64,000 bases of DNA. Origin: Brachyspira pilosicoli (GTDB lineage Bacteria > Spirochaetota > Brachyspiria > Brachyspirales > Brachyspiraceae). Each line of letters opens with the position of its first letter. The first letter of the stretch is position 1. Location of the stretch: contig NZ_JAWLPU010000001.1 of assembly GCF_036997485.1 (NCBI RefSeq), positions 310,001 to 374,000 of the forward strand. Direction: 5' to 3'. The position numbers and the translations under genes are program-made. The notes beneath the pieces are model-generated. The model saw nothing but the letters and a program-made list of their open reading frames with translations, ran no database searches and was not told the origin of the DNA. Below, in pieces: positions 19,951 to 28,588 of the stretch.

Positions 19951-22900
19951 ATGAAAAAGATAGAATATTATATTGATTATATATTTGAAGAAAATCAAGA
20001 AGATATTAAACAATATGTATTAAAACAAACAGATACTATAAACTTTAAAATAAATAAAAATAATATATCAAATGATAAATCTGTATACTCTAAAATAGTA
20101 GAAAAATACTTTCAAAAAGATGATGATAATGATTATATAATTAGGCTATTTAAAATTATTTCATTATATGATATAGACAATATTTATATATTTGAGTCTT
20201 TTATTATTAATATTATAGCAGGACTAAAAATAAAAGATGCTATATTAAAAACAATAAATTATAAAAAAATAGTAAACTACAATAAAGGTAATATTTCAGA
20301 ACAAGAAATACTAAAAAGAAAATTTTGCATATTCACCTATTTTGATAATGCATATAAATATTTTCCAAACTATACAAATAATTATATTGAAAATATATAT
20401 AAGCTAACATTTAAAGAAATATATAAAGAATATGATGATAATATAATAATACCATTAATAGCTTTAGTTATTGGGTATTATTTTAATAATAATGAAAAAT
20501 ATATAGAAAGAATTTTAGAATATTTGGATAATATAAATACTTTAGATGATATGCTTGCTGTTAGCATTATAATTGATAAAAATAAAAAAATAGAAAATAA
20601 ATTTTTAGAGTTATTAAAACAATTAGAAAAAGATAATAAAAATCTTATAGCAGATTTTATTTATATAGCAAGGCTCCCAATAGAAAATAAATACTTTTTT
20701 GATTTTAACAATTATGATGATTATATGAGCTATTTAAAAGATTTGAATGCAGATAATTATATAATTTTTTTAATAAAGTATTTAAATAACAATATACACT
20801 CAAACTATAATAAAATATATTCAGAGCTTATAGAAATTAAAAAATATGATGATGAGACTTTTAATAAAATATATGAAGTATTAAAACTTTCAGATAATAA
20901 TAAATATGCAATAGAATTAATGTCAATATTTAATTTAATAACAAATAGCGATATTAATAACATAAATTATTTTTTAAAATCTTTAGAAAAAGAATTGGAA
21001 GAATTTTTTAATATTAAGCATATAAAATACAATAGCATATATGATTTAATTAATGCTCTAAAAATATATAAAAATGATTTAACTATTAAGTTTAATAAGC
21101 GTATAATATTTTTATTGAATGTTTTTAATTGGTTTTATTATAGTAATGATAATGCTAAAAAAATTGTAAACGCTGTATTAGAATCTTTTCCATATAATTT
21201 AATGATTCCTATAATTATAAAAAACAATATAAACTTATTTAACAAAAATATAGACGATACAATAAAACAATATAATATAAATATAAAAGATTTACTAATA
21301 TCCTATTTTTATAGCTACCCTATATATATATTTAAATCTCAATATATTATAGAACTATTAAATAAATATGATAATAAAATAAAAGAAACGTTTGAAGATA
21401 CAGACTTTTTAAATATAGCATCAAACAAAAGCTATGCATTGATTGATTTTTTGGAATTAGTTTATATTAAAAATAATTTTGATGATTATAGTATTGTTTA
21501 TAATATTTTAAATACTGATAATGAAATACTAAAAAAATATTCTCTAAACATTATTGCTGAAAATGAAGAGTTAAACAGAAAATATGTAGAGGATAATTTA
21601 GATAATTTTAAAGAGTTTAAAGAAATATTAAAAAAATGGAATTACAATAAAGAAGATTTTTGTTTTAAAAGCATTGAAGATATTTATAATTATGTTGATT
21701 ATTATTATATAGACAATGAATTATTAAATTTTTTAGATAATGATTATTATAATACTTTCTCTAAAGAAAATACAAATATAAATGTTAAAGTATTAAAATA
21801 CATATTAAATGAATTTTTAAAAATAGATAAACCCAATAAAATAAAAGATGTAGATAAAATATTAGAGTTTATAGACAGAAAATCTTTTATAGAAGCAATT
21901 GAAAAAGTAGTAGAATATTTTATAAATAACAATTTGATAGAAGATAATATAAAAATAATAACTCCTTATGCAATATATGCTGATGAAAGCCATATAGAAA
22001 AACTTCATCAACTATTAATAGATTGGAATAACAGTTTTAAAACACCATTAATATTATATACAATGCAATCAATAGCTATAAACGGTAAAACTTCAGCATT
22101 AAAAATGATTAACAAATTCGCTCTAAACAGCAATAATAAAGAAATAAAAAATAATATAAAAGACATTCTCGTTTATGCATCAGAAATATTAAATACAAAT
22201 ATAGATAATATCTTTGAAAGATTATTCCCCAACTTTGGCTTTGATGCAGAAGGCAAAAAAATAATAAATTACGGCAATAGAAGTTTTCAATTACAATTAC
22301 TAAGCGATTCATATTTAGAAATTTTTGATATTCAAAACTCTTCAATAATTAAAGAATTACCAGATACAGAAGATGACGAAGAATTAAAAAAAGTAAAAGA
22401 AGATTTTTTATATACAAAACAAACATTAAAAGAAATTATTAATCATGAGAAAATAAAATTAACAAGAGCCTTAATAAACGGAAGAAAATGGGATTATAAA
22501 ACTTTCTTTGAAGTATTTATAAATAATCCAATAATGCGTTATTTTACACTCTCATTCGTTTGGGGAGTTTATGATGAAAATGATGTTTTAATAGATTCTT
22601 TTAGATATATGGAAGATGGAGCATTTGTAACTATAGATGATGAATTATATGAACTTCCAGACAATTACTATATTGGAATATACAATATAATTGATGATGA
22701 TATAGAAAAATTTTATAAGTGGAAAGAGCAATTTGAGCTTTATGATATAGAACAGCCAATTAATCAGTTTATGAATGAGCTTATAACATTAAAAGAAGTG
22801 AATGTAAAATATGATTCTATTATAATATTTGAAGGAATAAAAATTGACGCTTCGTACATAAATCAATTATGCAGAGAACTTGATATAAAAGACACTTATT

Positions 22901-23118
22901 TTAATGATAATGCTTCATATATGATATTTGATGATGTATTAAAAATAGTATGCAAAATTAATGCTTATGCTTATGGAGAAGAAATAGTTTTAGGCTCTAT
23001 AGAGTTTTATGAGCTTGATAAGAATGAGAGATTAGGCAAAAAGATAAATCCATTTGAAATTAGTCGAAAGTTTGTTAGTTCTATATTATATTATTTATCG
23101 TTGGGGTTATACGAATAA
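19951..23118 (+). CDS. Giant DUF4132-domain protein
   Basis: A 1055-residue protein, extremely rich in Asn, Ile, Lys, Tyr and Asp, without signal peptide. The N-terminal 700 residues look like an irregular helical (HEAT-like) solenoid. About residues 830-950 match the DUF4132 pattern: LTRALINGRKWDYKTFFEVF, MRYFTLSFVWGVYDENDVL, DSFRYMEDGAFVTIDDE, then a YDIEQPINQF segment. DUF4132 proteins sometimes carry a WGR domain; none is seen here. No activity is established. The start is uncertain: ATG 19951 is taken, but no ribosome binding site is clear and TTG 19939 is also in frame. Confidence 0.8.
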   Translation: MKKIEYYIDYIFEENQEDIKQYVLKQTDTINFKINKNNISNDKSVYSKIVEKYFQKDDDNDYIIRLFKIISLYDIDNIYIFESFIINIIAGLKIKDAILKTINYKKIVNYNKGNISEQEILKRKFCIFTYFDNAYKYFPNYTNNYIENIYKLTFKEIYKEYDDNIIIPLIALVIGYYFNNNEKYIERILEYLDNINTLDDMLAVSIIIDKNKKIENKFLELLKQLEKDNKNLIADFIYIARLPIENKYFFDFNNYDDYMSYLKDLNADNYIIFLIKYLNNNIHSNYNKIYSELIEIKKYDDETFNKIYEVLKLSDNNKYAIELMSIFNLITNSDINNINYFLKSLEKELEEFFNIKHIKYNSIYDLINALKIYKNDLTIKFNKRIIFLLNVFNWFYYSNDNAKKIVNAVLESFPYNLMIPIIIKNNINLFNKNIDDTIKQYNINIKDLLISYFYSYPIYIFKSQYIIELLNKYDNKIKETFEDTDFLNIASNKSYALIDFLELVYIKNNFDDYSIVYNILNTDNEILKKYSLNIIAENEELNRKYVEDNLDNFKEFKEILKKWNYNKEDFCFKSIEDIYNYVDYYYIDNELLNFLDNDYYNTFSKENTNINVKVLKYILNEFLKIDKPNKIKDVDKILEFIDRKSFIEAIEKVVEYFINNNLIEDNIKIITPYAIYADESHIEKLHQLLIDWNNSFKTPLILYTMQSIAINGKTSALKMINKFALNSNNKEIKNNIKDILVYASEILNTNIDNIFERLFPNFGFDAEGKKIINYGNRSFQLQLLSDSYLEIFDIQNSSIIKELPDTEDDEELKKVKEDFLYTKQTLKEIINHEKIKLTRALINGRKWDYKTFFEVFINNPIMRYFTLSFVWGVYDENDVLIDSFRYMEDGAFVTIDDELYELPDNYYIGIYNIIDDDIEKFYKWKEQFELYDIEQPINQFMNELITLKEVNVKYDSIIIFEGIKIDASYINQLCRELDIKDTYFNDNASYMIFDDVLKIVCKINAYAYGEEIVLGSIEFYELDKNERLGKKINPFEISRKFVSSILYYLSLGLYE

Positions 23119-23129
23119 AAGATTTTCAG

Positions 23130-23400
23130 TATATATCTAATTATATTTTGTAGTTTTTGTTTTACTCAACTTTTTCCCGCCGCAAAAAGTTGCAAAAAAT
23201 GCATATACCATAGTTAATATCTTATGAATATATATAAAATAATACTTGTATTTTAAGCTAAACAATGCAGTTCTTCGCGAAGCGTATCCAAAGGATATAA
23301 GGTTCTTTTATACCAATAAAAGAACTGGGGGTGTGTACCCTAAGGGCACGTTTCGCAGTGGTAAGCCTACCACAAATAAAAAACTAAAAATATGTTTTTT
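23130..23400 (-). repeat. Dispersed two-hairpin element, copy 3
   Basis: Same element as at 3840-4082 in reverse orientation. Hairpin II is at 23168-23192 (CAACTTTTT, AAAAAGTTG) and hairpin I at 23302-23325 (GTTCTTTTAT, ATAAAAGAAC), followed by GGGGGTGTGTACCCTAAGGG and CACGTTTCGCAGTGG. Hairpin II faces the 3' end of the DUF4132 gene, whose stop codon is about 50 bases away. Open frames across it are low-quality and read through the repeat boxes. Confidence 0.8.
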
Positions 23401-23423
23401 AACAAACTTAAAAACTTATTTAA

Positions 23424-23462
23424 TAAAAAAAGATAGCACTAATATAAGCACTATCTTTTATA
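23424..23462. terminator. Hairpin terminator at the 3' end of the symporter gene
   Basis: AAAAAGATAG and CTATCTTTT form the stem, with flanking A and T tracts on either side so it can act on both strands. It lies 24 bases downstream of the minus-strand symporter stop codon. Confidence 0.65.
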
Positions 23463-23485
23463 ATCTAAACAATATTAAAAAATCT

Positions 23486-24871
23486 TTATTTCAATACAAA
23501 TTTATTTAAGTATTCATAAACAAATATAGCAAGTATTATAAGCGGTATAATATAGCTGCTATAAAGTCTTAAATATGCAGGGAATTTTACTCCCTCACCA
23601 GTATTAACCTCTTTAAGAAAATTATCAAATCCCCAGCCAAACTTTCTCGTACAGAAAAATAAAGTAACCAAAGCACCAAGAGGAAGTATATTATTACTTA
23701 CTATAAAGTCTAATAAATCAAGTATTACAGTACCCTCGCCTAAAGGATTAATATGTGATAAAACATTAAAACCTAAAGCAGTAGGCAAGCTTCCAAAGAA
23801 CACTACTAAAAACAATATTACAGAAACTTTTTTTCTTGATAATCCAAACTTATCCATAGCAAAAGAGTATATATTTTCAAATACAGCGATTATAGTAGTA
23901 AGAGCAGCCATAGCAAGGAATAAGAAGAATAAAGAGCCCCATAATCTTCCTAAAGGCATAGAGTTAAATATATTAGGCAAAGTAACAAAAGTTAATCCAG
24001 CTCCCTGACCAGGATTAACATTAAAAGCAAAACTAGCAGGAAATATTAAAAGACCAGCAAGCAAAGCTACTAATGTATCTAATGCCACAACTATAAGAGC
24101 TTCACCTGTTAATCTTTGTTTTTTATCTATATAGCTTCCGAATATAGCCATTCCGCCCTGACCAACACTAAGAGAGAAGAAAGCCTGTCCAATAGCAGCA
24201 TAAAATATACCAATAAAACCAGAAAATCCGCCGCCAAATAATTTATTAAAATCAGGAATTAAATAGAATTTTAATCCCTCAACAGCACCGTCTAAAGTTA
24301 CAGCTCTTATTATTAATACTATAAGCAAAGCAAATAAAGATATCATCATAAATTTACTTGCTCTCTCAACTCCGTTTTGAAGACCAAAGGAACAAATTAA
24401 AATACCTATTAATACACTAACACCCATCCAAAAAACTAAAGTAGAAGGGCTTCCAAGTACGCCATTAAAAAAAGTTCCAATTTGGTCAGCACCTAATGAA
24501 GTAAACTTACCAGTTAAAGTAAAATAGAAATAAGCTAAACACCAACCGCATATAGTAGTATAAAATAACATAAGAAGTACATTACCAATAATCTGAACAT
24601 AGCCTATTTTGTGCCAATGCTGACCTTTCTTCTCTAATTTTAGAAAAGAGTTAGATATATCATGTCCGCCAGCTCTTCCTACAGCAAACTCCATAATCAT
24701 AGGTATAGTACAAAAGGCCACTATAGATATAATATAAAGTACAACAAAAGCACCTCCGCCGTACTGACCTGTAATATAAGGAAATCTCCAAACATTACCC
24801 ATACCTACAGCACAACCAGCTGAAACAAGTATAAACCCTAATCTGCTGCCAAGTTTTTCTCTCTCTTTCAT
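23486..24871 (-). CDS. Neurotransmitter:sodium symporter (SNF) family transporter
   Basis: A 461-residue inner-membrane carrier with about 11-12 hydrophobic segments. The family signature in segment 1 is intact: SAGCAVGMGNVWRFPYITGQ and YGGGAFVVLYI, which in LeuT-type proteins form the sodium and amino-acid sites. MIMEFAVGRAGGHD and AIGQAFFSLSVGQGGMAIFG also match the family. It probably imports an amino acid with Na+; the substrate is not predictable. The ATG has TTGGAG upstream. It is divergent from rpoN, with a 162-base intergenic region. Confidence 0.93.
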   Translation of the reverse strand: MKEREKLGSRLGFILVSAGCAVGMGNVWRFPYITGQYGGGAFVVLYIISIVAFCTIPMIMEFAVGRAGGHDISNSFLKLEKKGQHWHKIGYVQIIGNVLLMLFYTTICGWCLAYFYFTLTGKFTSLGADQIGTFFNGVLGSPSTLVFWMGVSVLIGILICSFGLQNGVERASKFMMISLFALLIVLIIRAVTLDGAVEGLKFYLIPDFNKLFGGGFSGFIGIFYAAIGQAFFSLSVGQGGMAIFGSYIDKKQRLTGEALIVVALDTLVALLAGLLIFPASFAFNVNPGQGAGLTFVTLPNIFNSMPLGRLWGSLFFLFLAMAALTTIIAVFENIYSFAMDKFGLSRKKVSVILFLVVFFGSLPTALGFNVLSHINPLGEGTVILDLLDFIVSNNILPLGALVTLFFCTRKFGWGFDNFLKEVNTGEGVKFPAYLRLYSSYIIPLIILAIFVYEYLNKFVLK

Positions 24872-24999
24872 AAATAGTTCTCCAATAAAAACATTTAAAA
24901 AACATTAAAAAAATATTATGTTTCTATATACAATAATGTAGTATGATATTATATAAAACAAATAAAATCAATAGCTAACACTTTTTAATATACATTTTA

Positions 25000-25027
25000 T
25001 TGACAAAAAATTTTACTGTTATATACT
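25000..25027 (+). promoter_or_regulatory. Predicted promoter of rpoN, probably leaderless
   Basis: TTGACA (25000-25005), a 16-base spacer and TATACT (25022-25027). The expected transcription start, six to seven bases after the -10 box, falls on the A of the rpoN start codon at 25034, and there is no Shine-Dalgarno sequence. Confidence 0.6.
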
Positions 25028-25033
25028 TTTTTA

Positions 25034-26299
25034 ATGAGTTCATCTATCAATTTATCTACAAACATTAAAACTCAATTAAGACATGAATTAAGATTAAACG
25101 CTCAAACAAAATTATGGCTAAATACAATATCAATGCCCGCAATAGAATTAAAAGAAAAGATAGAAAAAGAAATGGAAGAAAACCCTTTTCTTGAATATGA
25201 TTTAAAAAATAGTAGTAGTAAAGATATTGATAATATTATAGAGAACACACTTCAAAGCGAGGGCGAAAGCCTATTTGAACACCTTAAAACTCAAATAAAT
25301 ATAGCATTTGATAATAAAAAAGATATAGAATTAGCAGAACATATATGCAGTTTTATAGATAAAGACGGATATATAAAGACACCATACGAAACAATATCAG
25401 AAACATTGAATGCAAATATAAAAGATGTACAAAGAATAATTAATATATTAAAAACTTTCGACCCATTAGGAGTTTGTGCGAAGAATATTGAAGAATGTTT
25501 ATCTATACAGCTTAAATCAAGAGATGATATAGAAGATAGTATAAAAGAAATAGCTATAAAGATAGTAGAAAATTACTTAAAAGAGCTTGGTAAAAAAAAT
25601 TATGACTATATAGCAAATGAGATGAATATCACTAAAGATAAAGTACTCGAAGCTCTAAAAATAATACAAACATTAGAGCCATACCCTGCAAGAGAATATG
25701 ACACTACACCTATAAAATATATAGTACCTGAAATTTTTATATTCAAAGAAAACAATGAGTGGGTTGTAAAAACTAATGAAAGCTTCATAAAACCCTTGAA
25801 AATTAGCAAAAAATATAGTAAACTAATAAATGAGGGGAAAAATAGTAGAGAAGATATAAACTTTTTGAAAGAAAAAAAGAAAATGGCTGAAAATTTAATA
25901 AATGCCGTTAGTGAAAGAAAAAAAACACTATTAAAAGTAGGCGAAGGATTATTAAAATTTCAACTTCCTTTCTTTGAAAATGGAAAAGAGTTTATAAAAC
26001 CCTTAAAATTACAAGATTTATCATTAGAAGTTTCTTTAAGTGAGTCCACAATAAGCAGAATATCTAATGGTAAATACTTAAATACAGTTTGGGGTACTTT
26101 TTCTATAAAATATTTCTTTTCAAAAGAGCTTAAAGGTGGCATATCCTCAAGAGCGGTGAAAGAAATAATAAAAAGAATAATAAAAGATTCCCCTGTTAAA
26201 TTGACTGATGAAAAAATAAGGCTGATATTAAAAAGCGAAGGTATTGATATATCAAGAAGAACTGTTGCTAAATATAGGCTTTCATCATCAATATTATGA
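25034..26299 (+). CDS. rpoN: RNA polymerase sigma-54 factor
   Basis: A 421-residue sigma-54. The N-terminal activator-interacting region has the Gln/Leu pattern LRHELRLNAQTKLWLNTISM and MEENPFLEY; the core-binding domain follows (YIKTPYETISETL, LKTFDPLGVCAKNIEECL), then the DNA-binding helix-turn-helix (LQDLSLEVSLSESTISRISN) and the RpoN box ISRRTVAKYR near the C-terminus. It directs polymerase to -24/-12 promoters with an AAA+ activator. It is the first gene of rpoN-hpf-ptsN-hprK, an arrangement widely seen in bacteria. The four-base region ATGA at its end overlaps an in-frame ATG not used by hpf. Confidence 0.96.
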   Translation: MSSSINLSTNIKTQLRHELRLNAQTKLWLNTISMPAIELKEKIEKEMEENPFLEYDLKNSSSKDIDNIIENTLQSEGESLFEHLKTQINIAFDNKKDIELAEHICSFIDKDGYIKTPYETISETLNANIKDVQRIINILKTFDPLGVCAKNIEECLSIQLKSRDDIEDSIKEIAIKIVENYLKELGKKNYDYIANEMNITKDKVLEALKIIQTLEPYPAREYDTTPIKYIVPEIFIFKENNEWVVKTNESFIKPLKISKKYSKLINEGKNSREDINFLKEKKKMAENLINAVSERKKTLLKVGEGLLKFQLPFFENGKEFIKPLKLQDLSLEVSLSESTISRISNGKYLNTVWGTFSIKYFFSKELKGGISSRAVKEIIKRIIKDSPVKLTDEKIRLILKSEGIDISRRTVAKYRLSSSIL

Positions 26300-26319
26300 A
26301 AACAAAAGGAGAAAATTTT

Positions 26320-27099
26320 ATGCATCAAAACATCATAGGTAAAAACGTGAGAATCACTAAAAATGTAAGAGAACATATAGCTAATAAGATGCAAAATATA
26401 AAAGTTCATTCTGATAAAATCATAGATGCTAATATTATATGTGAGCATATACATGAAGAATATATAGTTCAAGGTACTATTACTTTCGGTAAACAAGTAT
26501 TCCATGATAAAGAAAAAGAAAAAGACTTGTATGCAGCAATAGATACAATGTTCCAAAAAATAGAAAGAAAGGTTAGAAAATCTAAAGAGAAAAATATAGA
26601 TAAATCTCAAAGAGCTGTAGTTGATAAAACTGTACAAACTGATGAAGATGATGCTTCTTACTCTATAAATACAGTATCTTTATATGAAAAACCTTTAGAT
26701 GAGATTGATGCTCTTGTTATATTTAATCATGATAAGAGGCCGTATCTTGCTTATTTCCCTATAAAGAGAGAAGAGGATTTATACAGCGTAAAAATAGGTA
26801 AATATCCTTCTTATCTATTTAAAGGAAATGATTCTAAAACTTATGAAATATATGAGAGCGATGATTCTAATTCTTGGAATATAGATGAAGTAAGTTTAAC
26901 TAGCGATAATAATATAGATGCTAGTTCAAGCAAAAAATATGAATTAAGAGAATATAATGTGAGTGAGGCAGTAAACTACTTAACAGAAAATAATAATGAA
27001 AAGTTTGTAGTATATGTAAGCAGTGTTACTGGTCAGGTAGAGGCTTTATATAAAGAATCAGATATATCTTTTACTTTAATAAGAATATTTGAGTTATAA
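26320..27099 (+). CDS. hpf: Ribosome hibernation promoting factor, long form
   Basis: A 259-residue protein started at ATG 26320 with AAAGGAG upstream; an earlier in-frame ATG overlaps rpoN and lacks a site. Residues 1-100 are the S30AE domain that sits in the decoding centre (IIGKNVRITKNVREHIANKM, LYAAIDTMFQKIERKVRKSK). The C-terminal 45 residues resemble the long-form dimerisation domain (SEAVNYLTENNNEKFVVYVS, TGQVEALYKESD), which pairs ribosomes into 100S particles. Between them lies an extra segment of about 110 residues with EKPLDEIDALVIFNHDKRPY; this makes the protein longer than the usual 180-200. Confidence 0.88.
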   Translation: MHQNIIGKNVRITKNVREHIANKMQNIKVHSDKIIDANIICEHIHEEYIVQGTITFGKQVFHDKEKEKDLYAAIDTMFQKIERKVRKSKEKNIDKSQRAVVDKTVQTDEDDASYSINTVSLYEKPLDEIDALVIFNHDKRPYLAYFPIKREEDLYSVKIGKYPSYLFKGNDSKTYEIYESDDSNSWNIDEVSLTSDNNIDASSSKKYELREYNVSEAVNYLTENNNEKFVVYVSSVTGQVEALYKESDISFTLIRIFEL

Positions 27100-27139
27100 T
27101 TTTTTATAAATTAATACTATTTTGGAGGGCTTAATAAAA

Positions 27140-27604
27140 ATGAGCTTGATAGACTATATCAATAAAGATGCAATAATGATAGATGTTCAAGAGACAGATA
27201 AAGAACGTTTGCTCTCTAAAATGGTAGAAAGGCTTAATGAATGCGGGCTCTTGCTGAATAAAGATGAAGCAGAACACTCGATTATGGCTAGAGAAAAGCT
27301 TATGAGTACAGGAGTTGGAAGCGGTATAGCTATTCCGCATGCCAAAACAGATGCTGTAAAAAAAATAGTCTTGACTGTTGCTACTATAAAAAATGGAATA
27401 AATTATAAATCTGTAGATAAGAAAAAAGTATTTATAGTTTTTATGCTTCTTGCTCCTAAAGATTCTGCATCAGAGAATTTAAAAGTATTAACTACAATAG
27501 CTAAAATACTTAGAGATAACAGTCATTTTGTAGAGAAACTTATAAATACAGAAAAAAATGAAGATATAATATCTCTTATCGCTAAAGAGGAAATGAAATT
27601 ATAA
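27140..27604 (+). CDS. ptsN: PTS IIA component of the nitrogen-regulatory type
   Basis: A 154-residue EIIA-Ntr/Fru domain, started at ATG 27140 with GGAGG 11 bases upstream. The phosphorylatable histidine is H67 in GVGSGIAIPHAKTD. Other family landmarks are MVERLNECGLLLNKDEAEHS and FMLLAPKDSASENLKVLTTI. No IIB or IIC domain is attached or nearby, so it is probably a regulatory phosphoacceptor rather than a sugar-uptake component. It is positioned between hpf and hprK, as in many genomes; its stop codon overlaps the hprK start by one base (TAATG), suggesting translational coupling. Confidence 0.93.
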   Translation: MSLIDYINKDAIMIDVQETDKERLLSKMVERLNECGLLLNKDEAEHSIMAREKLMSTGVGSGIAIPHAKTDAVKKIVLTVATIKNGINYKSVDKKKVFIVFMLLAPKDSASENLKVLTTIAKILRDNSHFVEKLINTEKNEDIISLIAKEEMKL

Positions 27605-28554
27605 TGCCTAAAAAAATAAATGTTGAAAAATTCCTTGAAATCAACGAAAACAGAAACAACATCTTAAAAATAAGAAGATTAACAGGTTTAATTGGAATGA
27701 AAAATGAAATATACAGCTGCGATGTCAATAGACCTGGTATGGCATTATTTAGATATTTTCAGGATTTCGCTTTTGAAAGAATACAGATATTCGGTAAGGG
27801 CGAAGGTAATTATGTTGTAACTTTAGATAAAGAAAATAAGACTGATATATTTGAAGAGATGCTTTCTTATAAGATTCCTGTATGTATATTTACTTATGGC
27901 TTAGTACCGCCTGAATCTTTTATAGAAATTGCTAAGAATAATAATATATGTGTTATTGTTACTGAGCTTCCTACTAATGAGTTTGTTCTATCCATGCAAA
28001 ACTTAATAGAAGAGGAGTTTTTAGAGTCTTTTAGAGTTCATGGCGGGCTTGTTGAGGTTTTTGGTGTTGGCATTTTAATATTAGGTAAAAGCGGTGTTGG
28101 TAAGAGTGAGGCTACTTTAGAGCTTATATATAAAGGTCATAGGCTTATAGCAGATGATACTGTTGAGTTTAAAAAACTAAAAGACGGCAGAATTATTGGT
28201 AAAAAGCATGATGTTATCAAGCATAAAATGGAAGTGAGGGGTATTGGAATAGTAGATATAAGCAGGCTTTCTGGTATGAGTGCTATTAGAGATAAAAAAA
28301 GGCTTGATTTGGTGATAGAGCTTGAACAGTGGAAAGATGATGAGCAATATGACAGAATGGGGCTTTATGATAAAACTTATAATATATTAAATACTGAAAT
28401 ACCTTATATAAAATTGCCTGTACGTGCCGGAAGAAATATATGTATATTAATTGAAACTGCTGCTAAGAATTTACGTCTAAAAGAGATGGGCTATAACAGT
28501 GCTAAAGAATTAGACAAAGATTTAATAGAAGCTATGCAAAAGAAAGGTTCATAA
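27604..28554 (+). CDS. hprK: HPr kinase/phosphorylase
   Basis: A 316-residue bifunctional enzyme that phosphorylates or dephosphorylates HPr on a serine in response to metabolic state. The P-loop is LGKSGVGKSEA at 160-170, followed by RLIADDTVEF and the family signature VRGIGIVDISRLSGM. The N-terminal domain (residues 1-130) is present. HPr itself is not in this window. With ptsN next to it, the pair suggests a PTS-linked regulatory system in which EIIA and HPr phosphorylation are read together. One-base overlap with ptsN. Confidence 0.96.
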   Translation: MPKKINVEKFLEINENRNNILKIRRLTGLIGMKNEIYSCDVNRPGMALFRYFQDFAFERIQIFGKGEGNYVVTLDKENKTDIFEEMLSYKIPVCIFTYGLVPPESFIEIAKNNNICVIVTELPTNEFVLSMQNLIEEEFLESFRVHGGLVEVFGVGILILGKSGVGKSEATLELIYKGHRLIADDTVEFKKLKDGRIIGKKHDVIKHKMEVRGIGIVDISRLSGMSAIRDKKRLDLVIELEQWKDDEQYDRMGLYDKTYNILNTEIPYIKLPVRAGRNICILIETAAKNLRLKEMGYNSAKELDKDLIEAMQKKGS

Positions 28555-28588
28555 AAACATATCTATATTAAAAAAGGATTAAAAATAT

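Noticed and set aside
23246-23509. 87-residue plus-strand open frame after the DUF4132 gene
   Set aside because: It reads through the dispersed hairpin element and a terminator, and its sequence has no protein-like pattern.
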